Shown here one piece after another: positions 33,387-43,164 of a stretch of 58,448 nt of DNA. This DNA comes from Candidatus Firestoneibacteriota bacterium (GTDB lineage Bacteria > Oederibacteriota > D2-FULL-39-29): the NCBI GenBank assembly GCA_903891415.1, contig CAITEH010000018.1:1-58448 (forward strand), written 5' to 3'. Under the pieces are notes generated by a model. The model was not told the origin of the DNA and did no database searches. It saw only the letters and a program-made list of their open reading frames with translations. A program made the position numbers and the translations under genes. Each line of letters begins with the position of its first letter. The first letter of the stretch is position 1.

Positions 33387-33935
33387 ATGAAGATTCCTGA
33401 CAGAATTGAAACCCGAAGGCTTGTGCTCCGCAAGCTTAACCATACGGATGCGCCGGCGCTTTATGAAAATATCAGGTTGAAAAGGGTTTCCAGGTGGCTG
33501 AAAGTTGTTCCTTATCCGTATCCTAAGAACCTGGCCCTTAAATTTGTTCTTGAAGCAGCCGCGAAATTTGAAAATGGAACGGGCTTTAACTTTGGGATAG
33601 AAATAAAGGGGAAGGTAAAAAAAGTTGCCGGAGTAATATCCCTGGACAAGGTTAACTACGAAAATAAGAACGCGGTACTGGGTTACTGGCTGGGGGAAAA
33701 AAACTGGGGCAAGGGCTATATGACCGAGGCGGTAAAAGCAGTCCTGGATTTTGGTTTCAAGCGCCTTAAACTTCACAGGATCCAGGCGGGGGTCTATTCC
33801 GAAAATTTGGCGTCAAAAATGGTCCTCGAAAAGACAGGGTTCACTCTGGAAGGAACTGAAAGGGAAAAATATTTTAAAGAAGGCAGGTGGGGAAATTATC
33901 ACACTTATGGCCTGCTGAAAAGGGAGTACAAGTGA
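33387..33935 (+). CDS. GNAT N-acetyltransferase, RimJ/RimL type
   Basis: 182 residues. The N-terminal IETRRLVLRKLNHTDAPALYE and acetyl-CoA region GYWLGEKNWGKGYMTEAVKAV place it among RimJ/RimL-like acetyltransferases; the C-terminal NLASKMVLEKTGFTLEGTE is also typical. It probably acetylates a protein N-terminus or a small amine. AAGGA precedes the ATG. Its stop overlaps the next gene's GTG. Confidence 0.9.
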   Translation: MKIPDRIETRRLVLRKLNHTDAPALYENIRLKRVSRWLKVVPYPYPKNLALKFVLEAAAKFENGTGFNFGIEIKGKVKKVAGVISLDKVNYENKNAVLGYWLGEKNWGKGYMTEAVKAVLDFGFKRLKLHRIQAGVYSENLASKMVLEKTGFTLEGTEREKYFKEGRWGNYHTYGLLKREYK

Positions 33936-34474
33936 AAAAAGGTCCTTTAATTCTTACCGTGCTCGTGCTTTCGGTTTTCTTTTGCAGGGAACTTGAACCG
34001 GCGGAAACAGTTGTTCAGCCAAAAGCGGACAAACCTATCGAAGAAAGATTTTTTGATTATGTTACGAGTAAAGGGAAATCCTATAAGGCTTTAAAGGAAT
34101 ACGAGGAAGACGCCGATTTTCACCTGAAATCCGGACATGTTCTTTCGCTGGCGTGGTTCTATAAAGGGGAGATAAGGATCGCCATGATATTTATGCTTGA
34201 TAACTTCGGTAACTATGTACTGGTGAAGAATTTATTTAACTGGGAAAAAAAGACGGTTAAAAAAGGCAGGCTGGCTCCTGAGAAGTTACAGCAAATTAAA
34301 GACGCTACAAACAAGCTGGACGAAGAAAAAACCGGAGCTAAAACAGGCAAAGAATATTATGTTTCCTATAGAAAAGGGCTCCGCTGGAAAAGTAATGTCT
34401 ATGATATTGCAAAACTCCCGGGTTATGTTCTAAATGTGATAAAGGCCGCAGGCCTGGCGGAGGAACTTAAATGA
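33932..34474 (+). CDS. Secreted protein of unknown function
   Basis: 180 residues from GTG at 33932, overlapping the acetyltransferase stop, with GGGAG upstream. An earlier start at 33887 would run in the shadow of the previous gene. It has a signal peptide (KKGPLILTVLVLSVFFC) followed by a soluble Lys-rich domain. No family recognised. It overlaps the next gene by 4 bases. Confidence 0.7.
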   Translation: MKKGPLILTVLVLSVFFCRELEPAETVVQPKADKPIEERFFDYVTSKGKSYKALKEYEEDADFHLKSGHVLSLAWFYKGEIRIAMIFMLDNFGNYVLVKNLFNWEKKTVKKGRLAPEKLQQIKDATNKLDEEKTGAKTGKEYYVSYRKGLRWKSNVYDIAKLPGYVLNVIKAAGLAEELK

Positions 34475-35208
34475 AAAAAATACTTCTTATGATATTTATG
34501 GCGCTTGTATTTTTGGCAAACGGGAGTTTATGCGGAGAAAAAGCACAGGAGAGAAAAATGCTTGAAAACATACACTGGCTGGGGCATGACGGGTTCAGGA
34601 TAAATTTTGGCAAAACAGTTGTCTATCTTGATCCCTATAAGATAGGGAACCAAACTGAAAAAGCGGATTATATACTGATAACACACGAGCACCGGGATCA
34701 TTTTTCTCCGGAGGATATCGCGAAAATAGCAAAAAAAGAAACGGTGCTTTTGAGCTGCAAGGCCGTTACGGACCTGTACTCCGGAGAGAAAAAAATATTA
34801 ACGGCAGGAGATATATTGAAACTGGGCGGAATTTCCGTGGAAGCGGTTCCCGCTTACAATACAAATAAAAAATTTCACACGAAAGAGAGCGGGAAACTCG
34901 GGTATATCATCTCTTTTGAGGGCACAAGGATCTATCACGCCGGGGATACGGACTTTATCCCGGAAATGAAGGAAATGGGTACAGTCCGCAAGGGACAGTC
35001 CCCGATAAATATTGCCCTGCTTCCGGTATCCGGTGTCTATGTGATGACAGCGAACGAGGCGGTAGAAGCGGCGAAAGTGCTAAAGCCGGTTTTTGCGCTG
35101 CCGATGCATTACGGCGCAGGGGTTGTCGGGACTCTTGAAGACGCGAAAAAATTTAAGGAAGGCCTTAAAGGCACGGGAATAGAGGTAATAATAAAAGAAA
35201 AAGAGTAA
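34471..35208 (+). CDS. Secreted metallo-beta-lactamase-fold hydrolase, UlaG-like
   Basis: 245 residues with an N-terminal signal peptide. The metal-binding motif is in ITHEHRDHFS (HxHxDH), with further ligands in IYHAGDTDF and LPMHYGAG. This arrangement matches UlaG-like phosphodiesterase/lactonase proteins. The substrate cannot be told. ATGA overlap with the upstream secreted protein suggests the two act in the same compartment. Confidence 0.88.
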   Translation: MKKILLMIFMALVFLANGSLCGEKAQERKMLENIHWLGHDGFRINFGKTVVYLDPYKIGNQTEKADYILITHEHRDHFSPEDIAKIAKKETVLLSCKAVTDLYSGEKKILTAGDILKLGGISVEAVPAYNTNKKFHTKESGKLGYIISFEGTRIYHAGDTDFIPEMKEMGTVRKGQSPINIALLPVSGVYVMTANEAVEAAKVLKPVFALPMHYGAGVVGTLEDAKKFKEGLKGTGIEVIIKEKE

Positions 35209-35254
35209 AATATTTTTTCCACGCCCGCGCGGTAAAGACAGAAAAGGAGCTTGC

Positions 35255-35962
35255 ATGAAAAACAAGATGATAAAGGAAACGGCCTGGATCGGAGATAAAT
35301 TTGTAAAAGGCAGGATCAAAGCCATTGTTTTGAATTTTCACGGGCTCGGGGGAGGGTACCGGGTGAATCCCGATCAGCTGGAACTTGCCTGGGCGGAAAA
35401 AGGCGGGCTGGTCGTATTTCCCTATTACGGGCCCTGGTCCTGGATGAATAGAGAAGCCAGGGCTTTTGTTGACGGCCTTATAACTGATATAATAAAAGAA
35501 TACAAACTTCCGCGGAATATTCCCATTATATCTGCCGGGGGCAGTATGGGGGGTTTCAGTTCTTTGCTTTTCACCAGGTATTCAAAGCATAAGATAGCGG
35601 CCTGTTATGCCAACTGTCCGGTTTGCGACCTGAAATATCATTTTTCGGAGAGGCCGGACCTTCCCCCGACGATACACGCGGCTTTCAGAGGTTATAAAGA
35701 AGGGATGGAAGAGCTTTTTATTGAACATTCCCCGGTAAAACAGGTTGCAGAGCTGCCTGATATCCCTTATCTGATAATCCATGGCGGGAAAGACCCGGCG
35801 GTTAACCAGAAAGCCCATTCGGATAAAATGGCGGTATTAATGAAGAAAAGAGGGCTTGAGGTGGAGTATATTAAAGTCCCTGAGATGGGGCACTGCGGGC
35901 CTCTTCCCCAGAAAACATGGGAAAAAATCGTGAAATTTGCCGTAAAACATTTTAGCAGGTAA
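35255..35962 (+). CDS. Alpha/beta hydrolase
   Basis: 235 residues. The nucleophile elbow is GGSMGGFSS (Ser about 94), the Asp is in IIHGGKDPAVN, and the His is in VPEMGHCGPLP, giving a complete prolyl-oligopeptidase/esterase-type triad. No signal peptide. Ribosome site AGGAG. The substrate is unknown. Confidence 0.85.
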   Translation: MKNKMIKETAWIGDKFVKGRIKAIVLNFHGLGGGYRVNPDQLELAWAEKGGLVVFPYYGPWSWMNREARAFVDGLITDIIKEYKLPRNIPIISAGGSMGGFSSLLFTRYSKHKIAACYANCPVCDLKYHFSERPDLPPTIHAAFRGYKEGMEELFIEHSPVKQVAELPDIPYLIIHGGKDPAVNQKAHSDKMAVLMKKRGLEVEYIKVPEMGHCGPLPQKTWEKIVKFAVKHFSR

Positions 35963-35978
35963 ACCGCAAAGGAGATCT

Positions 35979-36431
35979 ATGTTAAAGGTCGGAGAGAAGG
36001 CCCCGGATTTTACGCTTAAGGACCAGAAGGGCGGAACTTTCAGGCTCAGCGGCCTTTTTGGCGTCAAAAATATTGTACTTTATTTTTATCCCAAGGACGG
36101 GACGGCCGGCTGTACAAAAGAGGCCTGTGCTTTCAGGGACGCCTATGATGTCTTCATAAGTTCGGGAGCCGAGATAGTAGGTATCAGTTCCGATGATTTT
36201 GAAGCGCATAAAAAATTTATCAGCGAGCACCGCCTGCCTTTTATACTCTTGAGCGATGAGAAGAATGAAGTAAGGAAACTTTACGGAGCACAAACGGCAT
36301 TTGGGCTGGTGCCTGCCAGAGTGACCTATGTAATAGATAAACAGGGTATTATCAGGATGGCATTTTCTGCCATGCTGGCAGCAACGCAACACGTCGCAGA
36401 AGCTTTGAAAGTACTTGAAACGCTGGGGTGA
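35979..36431 (+). CDS. bcp: Thioredoxin-dependent peroxiredoxin, Bcp family
   Basis: 150 residues. Reduces hydrogen and organic peroxides in the cytoplasm. The peroxidatic Cys lies in KDGTAGCTKEACAFRD, and the resolving Cys five residues later (TKEACAF) is of the 1-Cys/atypical 2-Cys Bcp pattern. Starts 16 bases after the hydrolase with GGAG. Confidence 0.93.
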   Translation: MLKVGEKAPDFTLKDQKGGTFRLSGLFGVKNIVLYFYPKDGTAGCTKEACAFRDAYDVFISSGAEIVGISSDDFEAHKKFISEHRLPFILLSDEKNEVRKLYGAQTAFGLVPARVTYVIDKQGIIRMAFSAMLAATQHVAEALKVLETLG

Positions 36432-36446
36432 ACAAATAATATTCAC

Positions 36447-36492
36447 TTGACCGTAACTATAATAGTTGTTATACTTGGTATAGATAATATAC
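36447..36492 (+). promoter_or_regulatory. Toxin-antitoxin promoter with palindromic operators
   Basis: TTGACC (36447-36452), 17-base spacer, TATACT (36470-36475). Inside the spacer is the palindrome AACTAT-A-ATAGTT (36455-36467). GTATA (36478-36482) pairs either with TATAC at 36470-36474 or with TATAC at 36488-36492. These are plausible autoregulatory sites. Confidence 0.6.
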
Positions 36493-36515
36493 ATTAATAC
36501 AAGGGAGGCCGATGT

Positions 36516-36785
36516 ATGGCAAAGAAAATTACCACACTTGAGATAAGACACAGTCTTGGTGATATTTTAAACAGGGTTAGTTTAAGAGAAGATCAATATA
36601 TTATCCAGAGAAAAGGTAAATCCCTTGCGGCCATTGTTCCTGTATGGCAATTTGAGAAATGGCAAAATGACAAGAAAGTGATGTTTGAAGCAATTGATAA
36701 AGTCCGGGCCAGAAATAAAAATGTTCCTCCTGCTTTGCTTGAAAAAGAAGTGAAAGAAGCCGTTTTCAAGATCAGGAACAAGTAA
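36516..36785 (+). CDS. Phd/YefM-type antitoxin
   Basis: 89 residues. The N-terminal fold KKITTLEIRHSLGDILNRV and IIQRKGKSLAAIVPVWQFEK is typical of Phd/YefM antitoxins, which bind DNA with the N-terminus and the toxin with the C-terminal helix. GGGAGG lies upstream. The toxin gene follows without any gap. Confidence 0.88.
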   Translation: MAKKITTLEIRHSLGDILNRVSLREDQYIIQRKGKSLAAIVPVWQFEKWQNDKKVMFEAIDKVRARNKNVPPALLEKEVKEAVFKIRNK

Positions 36786-37208
36786 ATGCTCAGGGTTGTT
36801 CCTGATACAAATGTTCTTGTCAGCGCCCTGCTGGCAAGCAGGGGCAGCTCCGGAGTAATTCTGAGGCTTTTTAGAGAAGGGGCCCTGGACTTTGTACTGT
36901 CAAAACTCATACTGGCCGAAATAGAAAGAGTCCTGAATTATCCTAAGATCCAAAAAAGAACGGGTTGGAATAAACAGGCAGCAAAAGCCTTCTGTCTGGA
37001 ACTGGGCAGTTTTTGCATCCTCACTCAGGATATTGCAGAAAAAAGTATAATAAAGGAAGATCCTTCGGATGATAAATTCCTGTATTGCGCCGCAGCCGGC
37101 AATGCAGATTTTATTATCAGCAGTGATGTCCATCTGCTAACGCTTAAGCATTATAAAGGTGTAGAAATAGTCGGCCCAAAGGAATTTCTGGCGCGGCATG
37201 ATGTATAA
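36786..37208 (+). CDS. PIN-domain toxin (COG1569 type)
   Basis: 140 residues. A putative toxin RNase whose acidic site includes Asp in VPDTNVLVSALL, Glu in KLILAEIERVL, Asp in EDPSDDKFLYCA and Asp in FIISSDVHLLTL. All are present, so it is probably active when not bound by the antitoxin. Its RNA target cannot be predicted. Confidence 0.9.
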   Translation: MLRVVPDTNVLVSALLASRGSSGVILRLFREGALDFVLSKLILAEIERVLNYPKIQKRTGWNKQAAKAFCLELGSFCILTQDIAEKSIIKEDPSDDKFLYCAAAGNADFIISSDVHLLTLKHYKGVEIVGPKEFLARHDV

Positions 37209-37318
37209 AGTACTTTAGTAACGCTCTGCCGGGGAAATGATGAAAAAGGAAATTGTAATAACACATAACGTTGTTTAATATAGAGCATACATTATCAATT
37301 ATCTCATAAAGGATTTCT

Positions 37319-39121
37319 ATGCAGAATCTAAGAACCTTGCAGGAGCTGGTCAGGAGTTTTAAAAATATCGGGCCCGCTCCTTTTCTCTCCTGGAAAGAAA
37401 ACGGGCTGGTGAAGCGTATCAGCTACGCGGAGGGCTACGAAAGCATAAATGCCTATAGCCGGGGTTTCCTCGAAATTGGCTTAAAACCTCAGGACAAAAT
37501 AGCCATATTTTCCTCCAATATTCCGCTCTGGTCCATTCTTACCCTGGCTATCAATAATGCGGGCCTGATAGACGTGCCGCGCGGCCATGATTCGGAACCC
37601 GAAGAGATAAATTATATCCTGGAACACAGCAAAGCCAGGATCGCCATAGTGGAGAACCGGGAGATACTTGAAAAACTTAATAAACACAGGCACAAAGAGC
37701 TCCAGCTGATACTTTCAATAGAGGAAATACCCGGAGTCAGGCATATTTCCCAGATAGAGCAGGTGGGAACTATCAGCAAAAAGGGCCTGCCCAAAGTTGA
37801 ACGCCGGGATACCGCCAGTATTATTTATACTTCGGGCAGCACGGGGATCCCCAAGGGGGTCGAACTTTCGCATTATAATTTTATCAGCAACGCTGTTGCC
37901 GCTCTTTACCGGATAAAAGTAAGGCCCGAGGATAAGTTTATCTCAATACTGCCTGCCTGGCATGCTTTTGAAAGGTTAGTGAAATACGCCGCGATGGCGG
38001 GAGGCGCCGAGACCTTTTATACTTCACAGAAAACCCTGCTTGAGGATATGCTTTCCGAAAATCCTTCCGTGATGGCCTCCGTGCCCAGGATCTGGGAAAG
38101 GGTCTATGGCGGTGTTATGAAGAAGGTAAAAGAACAAAGCGGCCTAAAACGGGTCCTCTTCAATCTGCTGCTTAAGGCCTCTATTGAAGCCCATAAGGAA
38201 GAAAATCCGGCGCATCCCGTAAAAATTGCCGGCAATTTTTCAGCCAGGCTGCTGGACAAAATAGTTTTCGCGGAACTCAGGTCCAAACTCGGGAAAAATT
38301 TCCGCCTGGGCGTGTCCGGGGGCAGTAAACTACCCGGCTATATAGATGATTTTTTCAGTGTTGCCGGTATAGAGCTTATTGAAGGGTACGGTCTGACGGA
38401 GACCAGCCCCGTTATCTCGGTCAGGGTCATAGGAAGCAAAGCGCTTTATACGGTGGGCCCGGCCCTTGAGGGCGTAAGTGTCCGGATAACCGATCACGAG
38501 ACCGGGAAAGAAATGGCGCAGGGCAGGGAAGGCATAATCTACGTGAAAGGCCCCAATGTTATGAAGGGCTATTACAGGAATTATGAGGATACCCGGAAGG
38601 TCCTGGCGGGCGATGGCTGGCTGGATACGGGAGATATCGGCTACCTTGACAGGTCAAACAATCTGGTCATCTCGGGCAGGGAAAAAGATATCGTGGTGCT
38701 TTCAAACGGAGAAAATGTAAACCCCGTACGGCTTGAGGCCGCGCTTTTGAGAAGTGAATATATCGCTTCCGTGATGGTCACCGGCCATGATTGGAAATTC
38801 CTGGGAACGCTTATTGTGCCCGAGCCCGACGCCTTAATGGTTTTTTGCAAAAAGAACGGGCTCAAATGGAATGAGAAAAATTTTCAGGACGTTCTTAACA
38901 CCACTCCGGTAACGGAACTCTACAGAAGAGAGATAAGAAAATACGTTAATCAAAAAGCAGGTTTTAAGAACTTTGAACTGATCCGGGAATTCAGATTCCT
39001 GACCCGGCCTTTCGAAGTGGGAAAAGAACTGACCGCCACCCTTAAACTGCGGAGGAACAGGGTTTCCGAGCTCTACAAACAGCATATTGAGAGCATGAAA
39101 AAAAGCATTCATAAAGAATAG
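37319..39121 (+). CDS. AMP-dependent long-chain acyl-CoA synthetase
   Basis: 600 residues. It activates fatty acids to acyl-AMP, then acyl-CoA. The P-loop-like motif is IIYTSGSTGIPKGVELSH; the second is GYGLTETSPV; the third is GWLDTGDIGYLD, followed by ISGREKDIVVLSNGENV. The catalytic Lys is likely in LTATLKLRRNRV at the C-terminus. The length fits FadD15-type synthetases. ATG has an AAGGA site. Substrate chain length is not evident. Confidence 0.92.
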   Translation: MQNLRTLQELVRSFKNIGPAPFLSWKENGLVKRISYAEGYESINAYSRGFLEIGLKPQDKIAIFSSNIPLWSILTLAINNAGLIDVPRGHDSEPEEINYILEHSKARIAIVENREILEKLNKHRHKELQLILSIEEIPGVRHISQIEQVGTISKKGLPKVERRDTASIIYTSGSTGIPKGVELSHYNFISNAVAALYRIKVRPEDKFISILPAWHAFERLVKYAAMAGGAETFYTSQKTLLEDMLSENPSVMASVPRIWERVYGGVMKKVKEQSGLKRVLFNLLLKASIEAHKEENPAHPVKIAGNFSARLLDKIVFAELRSKLGKNFRLGVSGGSKLPGYIDDFFSVAGIELIEGYGLTETSPVISVRVIGSKALYTVGPALEGVSVRITDHETGKEMAQGREGIIYVKGPNVMKGYYRNYEDTRKVLAGDGWLDTGDIGYLDRSNNLVISGREKDIVVLSNGENVNPVRLEAALLRSEYIASVMVTGHDWKFLGTLIVPEPDALMVFCKKNGLKWNEKNFQDVLNTTPVTELYRREIRKYVNQKAGFKNFELIREFRFLTRPFEVGKELTATLKLRRNRVSELYKQHIESMKKSIHKE

Positions 39122-39187
39122 TGAAATACCGGAGTTTTAGCGCTCCGGGCCGCAAAACCCTGTGCCCACCTGTGCCTGCCTTTCCCG

Positions 39188-39216
39188 TTGACTCCTCCCG
39201 TCTGAAATTATACAAT
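39188..39216 (+). promoter_or_regulatory. Promoter of the sugar isomerase gene
   Basis: TTGACT (39188-39193), 17-base spacer, TACAAT (39211-39216). A CGGAG/CTCCG hairpin lies at 39130-39147, just after the synthetase. Confidence 0.55.
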
Positions 39217-39295
39217 ACATAGCAGAACCGCTTCACGAGAAGAAAAAATATACCTTTAAATTACGGCATATTGAGCTAAAGCCGGTGGAGCCGAA

Positions 39296-40060
39296 ATGAA
39301 AATAGGGGCCTGTAATTATTCTGGCAAAAATGTTTGTGAAGAAATAGACTGGATCGGCAGGCACGGCTTTGAGTTTGTCGACCTTTTACTTATGGCGGAC
39401 GGCCTTAAGCCAGAAAAAATAGAAATAGACAGGATTGTACGGCTGCTTCGAAAATATAAACTGGGGGTCCTCGGCCATACCTCCTGGTATCTTCCTTTCG
39501 GGAGCTCGATCAAAGCCATAAGACAGGCCGCCGTTGAAGAGTGCGCCAAATATTTTCCGTATTTTTCCGTGGCAGGCGTGCGCTATGTTGCCGTGCATGC
39601 CAGCTGGCCGGACAAGATATTTAGTGATGAGGCAGGCGTGGAATTTCAGGCGGAAAGCTTTAGACGCCTTGTCGAACTCGCGGGAAAGCACGGCCTTAGC
39701 CTGATGTACGAACATACAGATACGCCGAAAGACACCGTTGAAAACGCCGCCAGGGTCCTTTCAAAAGTCCCGGGTTTATTATTCAATCTGGATTTTGGCC
39801 ACGCCTCGGTCTATGGGCGGAAACCTGAAGATTTTATAAGGGCATTTCATAAGAAACTTGTGCATGTCCATGTACATGAGAGCAAAAGAGACGTTGATCT
39901 TCATTTGCCCGTAGGTGTCGGGGATACGGACACGGCAGGGGCTGTTGCCTGCCTGAAAAAATACTATAACGGGACTATTACGCTGGAAATATTTTCCCGG
40001 TACCGGAAAAGCATACTTTTAAGCAGGGATATATTCAAAGATCTCTGGCAGAAAAGCTAG
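39296..40060 (+). CDS. Sugar phosphate isomerase/epimerase, TIM-barrel
   Basis: 254 residues of the xylose-isomerase-like TIM-barrel family (AP endonuclease 2 fold). Metal ligands are likely the Glu in SLMYEHTDTP, Asp and His in LFNLDFGHASVYG, His in LVHVHVHESKRD, and Glu in GTITLEIFSRY. Substrate unknown; no neighbour defines a pathway. Confidence 0.88.
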   Translation: MKIGACNYSGKNVCEEIDWIGRHGFEFVDLLLMADGLKPEKIEIDRIVRLLRKYKLGVLGHTSWYLPFGSSIKAIRQAAVEECAKYFPYFSVAGVRYVAVHASWPDKIFSDEAGVEFQAESFRRLVELAGKHGLSLMYEHTDTPKDTVENAARVLSKVPGLLFNLDFGHASVYGRKPEDFIRAFHKKLVHVHVHESKRDVDLHLPVGVGDTDTAGAVACLKKYYNGTITLEIFSRYRKSILLSRDIFKDLWQKS

Positions 40061-40110
40061 TCAAGCTCCGGATGTTTCCCCTCGAAAAACTTCCTTTCTA
40101 TAAGCGGATA

Positions 40111-40139
40111 TTCCAAAAATCTGCGTGATAAGGTATAAT
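40111..40139 (+). promoter_or_regulatory. Promoter of pflBA
   Basis: TATAAT at 40134-40139 with a weak TTCCAA -35 at 17 bases. The transcript would start about 25 bases before the pflB ATG. Confidence 0.5.
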
Positions 40140-40169
40140 ACTGCTGGTTACTTAATTACGGAGGAGTTT

Positions 40170-42398
40170 ATGCCAAGAAAAGTCAAACCTTTTAAGAAAG
40201 GCCGCTGGACTTTGCGTACGGACCTGCAGGATTTTATTTACCAGAACATTAATCCCTATGAAGGGGATGCTTCTTTCCTTAAAGGCCCTACAAAAAGAAC
40301 CCTCGCTTTATGGAAGAAGGTGGAAAAGCTTTTTGACCTGGAAAGAAAGAAAGGCGGGGTGCTTGATATTGATACGGAGGTTGCGGGAGGCATTATTTCC
40401 CACGGCCCGGGGTATATTGACAGGAAAAATGAACTGATAACCGGGCTGCAGACGGATAAACCGCTTAAGAGGGCGGTTAAACCGGTGGGCGGGGTCCGGC
40501 TGGTCGAAAGGGCCTGTGAAGCCCGCGGCTATAAACTTTCTCCCAAGCTTAAAGAAATTTATACCAAATATAGAAAATCCCATAATGACGCGGTCTTCTC
40601 GATTTATTCCGCTGAAATGAAAAAGCTCAGAAGCCTGGGGATCATCACCGGCCTGCCGGACAGTTACGCGCGCGGGAGGATAATCGGAGATTACAGAAGG
40701 CCCGCGCTTTATGGTCTTGCTTATCTTATTAAGGAAAAAGAAAAAGATCTTATTAAAATTGACGACAATATGTCCACGATGGCCATCCGGCTCCGCGAGG
40801 AAGTCAGCGACCAGCTGCAGGCCTTAAAGGATATGCTGGTTCTCGGAAAAATGTACGGCTGCGATCTTTCCCGCCCGGCAAAGAATGCCCGGGAAGCCAT
40901 TCAATGGACTTACCTCGCCTACCTGGCCGCCGCGAAAGAATCGGACGGCGCGGCCATGTCTATAGGCCCCATTTCGGTTTTCTTCGACGCTTACCTGGAA
41001 AGGGATATTAAGGCCGGAATACTTACGGAGGAGAAGGCGCAGGAACTGATAGATGATCTTACGATAAAACTGAGAATGATCCGGCAGCTGCGCGCGCCTG
41101 AATATGATGAACTCTTTGCGGGAGACCCGGTCTGGGTCACCATTGTTTTGGGCGGGATGACCGGCGACGGCCGGACCAAGGTCACCAGGACAGATTTCAG
41201 GTTCTTAAATACTTTACAAAATCTCGGCCCGGCGCCGGAGCCCAATCTTACCATACTCTATTCTCCGCGCCTGCCCGCCGGCTTTAAAAAATTCGCGGCC
41301 GGAATTTCCATAAACACAAGTTCCATCCAGTATGAAAATGATGACCTGATGCGGCCCCTTGCCGGGGATGACTACGGGATCTCCTGCTGTGTTTCCCTGC
41401 TCAAAGCGGGCAGTCAGATCCAGTATTTTGGCGCGAGATGCAACCTGCCCAAAGCCCTGCTTCTGGCCCTAAATGAAGGGCGGGACGAGAAATACGGAGA
41501 ACTGGTCGTTCCGGGCGTGCCCAAACTTAAGGGCAGGTACCTGGAAGCCGAACAGGTCAGGGAAAATTTTAATTACGTCGTTGCCTGGCTGGCCAAACAA
41601 TATGTAAAGACCATGAATGTCATCCACTGGGTGCATGACAAATATTATTACGAGGCGGCCCAGATGGCGCTTCTTGACACCAATGTTGACCGACTGATGG
41701 CTTTTGGTATTGCAGGATTTTCAGTGGTCGTGGATTCTCTCTGCGCTATCAGGTATGCAAAGGTAAGGCCGGTCAGGGATAAAAAAGGCATTACGAGGGA
41801 TTTTATCATCCGGGGGGATTTCCCCTGTTTTGGCAATGATGACGAAAGGGCCGATAATAGGGGCCGTGACCTCGTGGTTTCCTTTATTACGGAACTCAGA
41901 AAAACCCCTATCTATAGAAGAGCCAATCCGACACTGTCCATTCTGACCATTACAAGTAATGTGCTCTACGGAAAAGTTACCGGGGCGACCCCGGACGGCA
42001 GGAAGGCGGGTTCGCCTTTTGCCCCCGGCGCAAATCCGATGTTCGGCAGGGAAAAGAACGGAGTACTGGCTTCGCTTGATTCCGTTTCTAAACTGCCTTA
42101 TTACGCCGCGCAGGACGGTATCTCAAATACCTTCTCCATAGTCCCGTCAGCCCTGGGAGTGGACGCCGGGATCCAGAAAGCGAATCTTATTAAGATCCTG
42201 GACGGTTATTTTACCAGGGGCGGCCAGCATATTAACGTGAACGTTCTTGATAAGGCGCTGCTGCAGGACGCGATGGAACACCCGGAAAAATACCCGCAGC
42301 TCACGATCAGGGTCTCCGGTTATGCCGTGCATTTCACAAAACTTTCCCGCGACCATCAGGAAGAGATACTTAAGCGGACTTTCCATGAGGCCTTATAA
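40170..42398 (+). CDS. pflB: Pyruvate formate-lyase (glycyl radical enzyme)
   Basis: 742 residues. Converts pyruvate and CoA to acetyl-CoA and formate under anaerobic conditions. The adjacent catalytic cysteines ([13 protein letters not shown]406 and C407) separate true PFL from other glycyl radical enzymes, which have one. The radical site is RVSGYAV (G717). The block [20 protein letters not shown] is also PFL-like. ATG at 40170 is chosen because GGAGGAG precedes it; an in-frame upstream ATG at 40125 overlaps the promoter. The activase follows after 2 bases. Confidence 0.95.
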   Translation: MPRKVKPFKKGRWTLRTDLQDFIYQNINPYEGDASFLKGPTKRTLALWKKVEKLFDLERKKGGVLDIDTEVAGGIISHGPGYIDRKNELITGLQTDKPLKRAVKPVGGVRLVERACEARGYKLSPKLKEIYTKYRKSHNDAVFSIYSAEMKKLRSLGIITGLPDSYARGRIIGDYRRPALYGLAYLIKEKEKDLIKIDDNMSTMAIRLREEVSDQLQALKDMLVLGKMYGCDLSRPAKNAREAIQWTYLAYLAAAKESDGAAMSIGPISVFFDAYLERDIKAGILTEEKAQELIDDLTIKLRMIRQLRAPEYDELFAGDPVWVTIVLGGMTGDGRTKVTRTDFRFLNTLQNLGPAPEPNLTILYSPRLPAGFKKFAAGISINTSSIQYENDDLMRPLAGDDYGISCCVSLLKAGSQIQYFGARCNLPKALLLALNEGRDEKYGELVVPGVPKLKGRYLEAEQVRENFNYVVAWLAKQYVKTMNVIHWVHDKYYYEAAQMALLDTNVDRLMAFGIAGFSVVVDSLCAIRYAKVRPVRDKKGITRDFIIRGDFPCFGNDDERADNRGRDLVVSFITELRKTPIYRRANPTLSILTITSNVLYGKVTGATPDGRKAGSPFAPGANPMFGREKNGVLASLDSVSKLPYYAAQDGISNTFSIVPSALGVDAGIQKANLIKILDGYFTRGGQHINVNVLDKALLQDAMEHPEKYPQLTIRVSGYAVHFTKLSRDHQEEILKRTFHEAL

Positions 42399-42400
42399 CG

Positions 42401-43153
42401 GTGAAAAAGACCGGGCAGTTACATTCTATTGAAACACTCGGGACCCGGGACGGCCCGGGATTGCGCTGTGTTTTTTTCCTTTCAGGCTGTAATTTTCGCT
42501 GTAAATTCTGCCAGAACCCGGATACCTGGACCCTTAAAGGTTCGCAGAAAATTTCTTTGCATGCGCTTTATGACCGGCTGCTCCGCCTGCTGCCCTATTT
42601 ACAAAAGGACGGTGGAGGTATTACCGCTTCTGGAGGGGAACCCTCACTGCAGCCCGGGTTCCTTATTGAACTTTTTAAAATGGCGCATAATATGGAGCTT
42701 ACAACAGTGCTGGATACCAACGGGAGCTGTGAGCCCAAGTACATTTCAAGGCTCCTGGCCGTTACCGATACGGTCCTGCTTGATGTAAAAGCGAGTACTA
42801 AAAAACTGCACAAGGAGCTTACCGGCGGGGAGCTGGAGCAGGTTCTTGTTTTTGGCCGGAGGGCCGCGGGCCGGTGGGCAAGGCAGGGGCGACCTGTGCT
42901 GGTGCTGAGAAGAGTGCTCCTGCCCGGAATAAACGATACTTCGGAAGAACTTGAAAAATTCGCGCGCTATGCTTTGAGCCTGGATAAGCAGCCTGCGGTA
43001 GAACTCATCCCTTATCACAGCCTGGGCGCGCACAAATGGAAAGAATTAAAAATGAAATACCCTTTTGCCGGCTTAAAACCGCCCGGCGTAAAAGAATGGG
43101 GGCGTGCCGCGGAATTTCTTAAAAAAAAGGGCCTTACCGTTTATAAGGGTTAG
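42401..43153 (+). CDS. pflA: Pyruvate formate-lyase activating enzyme (radical SAM)
   Basis: 250 residues, GTG start two bases after pflB. The radical SAM cluster motif is SGCNFRCKFCQNPDTW (C-x3-C-x2-C), with GGGITASGGEPSLQ for SAM binding and DTNGSC downstream. It installs the glycyl radical on PflB. No extra ferredoxin domain, as expected for PflA. Confidence 0.95.
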   Translation: MKKTGQLHSIETLGTRDGPGLRCVFFLSGCNFRCKFCQNPDTWTLKGSQKISLHALYDRLLRLLPYLQKDGGGITASGGEPSLQPGFLIELFKMAHNMELTTVLDTNGSCEPKYISRLLAVTDTVLLDVKASTKKLHKELTGGELEQVLVFGRRAAGRWARQGRPVLVLRRVLLPGINDTSEELEKFARYALSLDKQPAVELIPYHSLGAHKWKELKMKYPFAGLKPPGVKEWGRAAEFLKKKGLTVYKG

Positions 43154-43164
43154 AGTTTGAAGGT

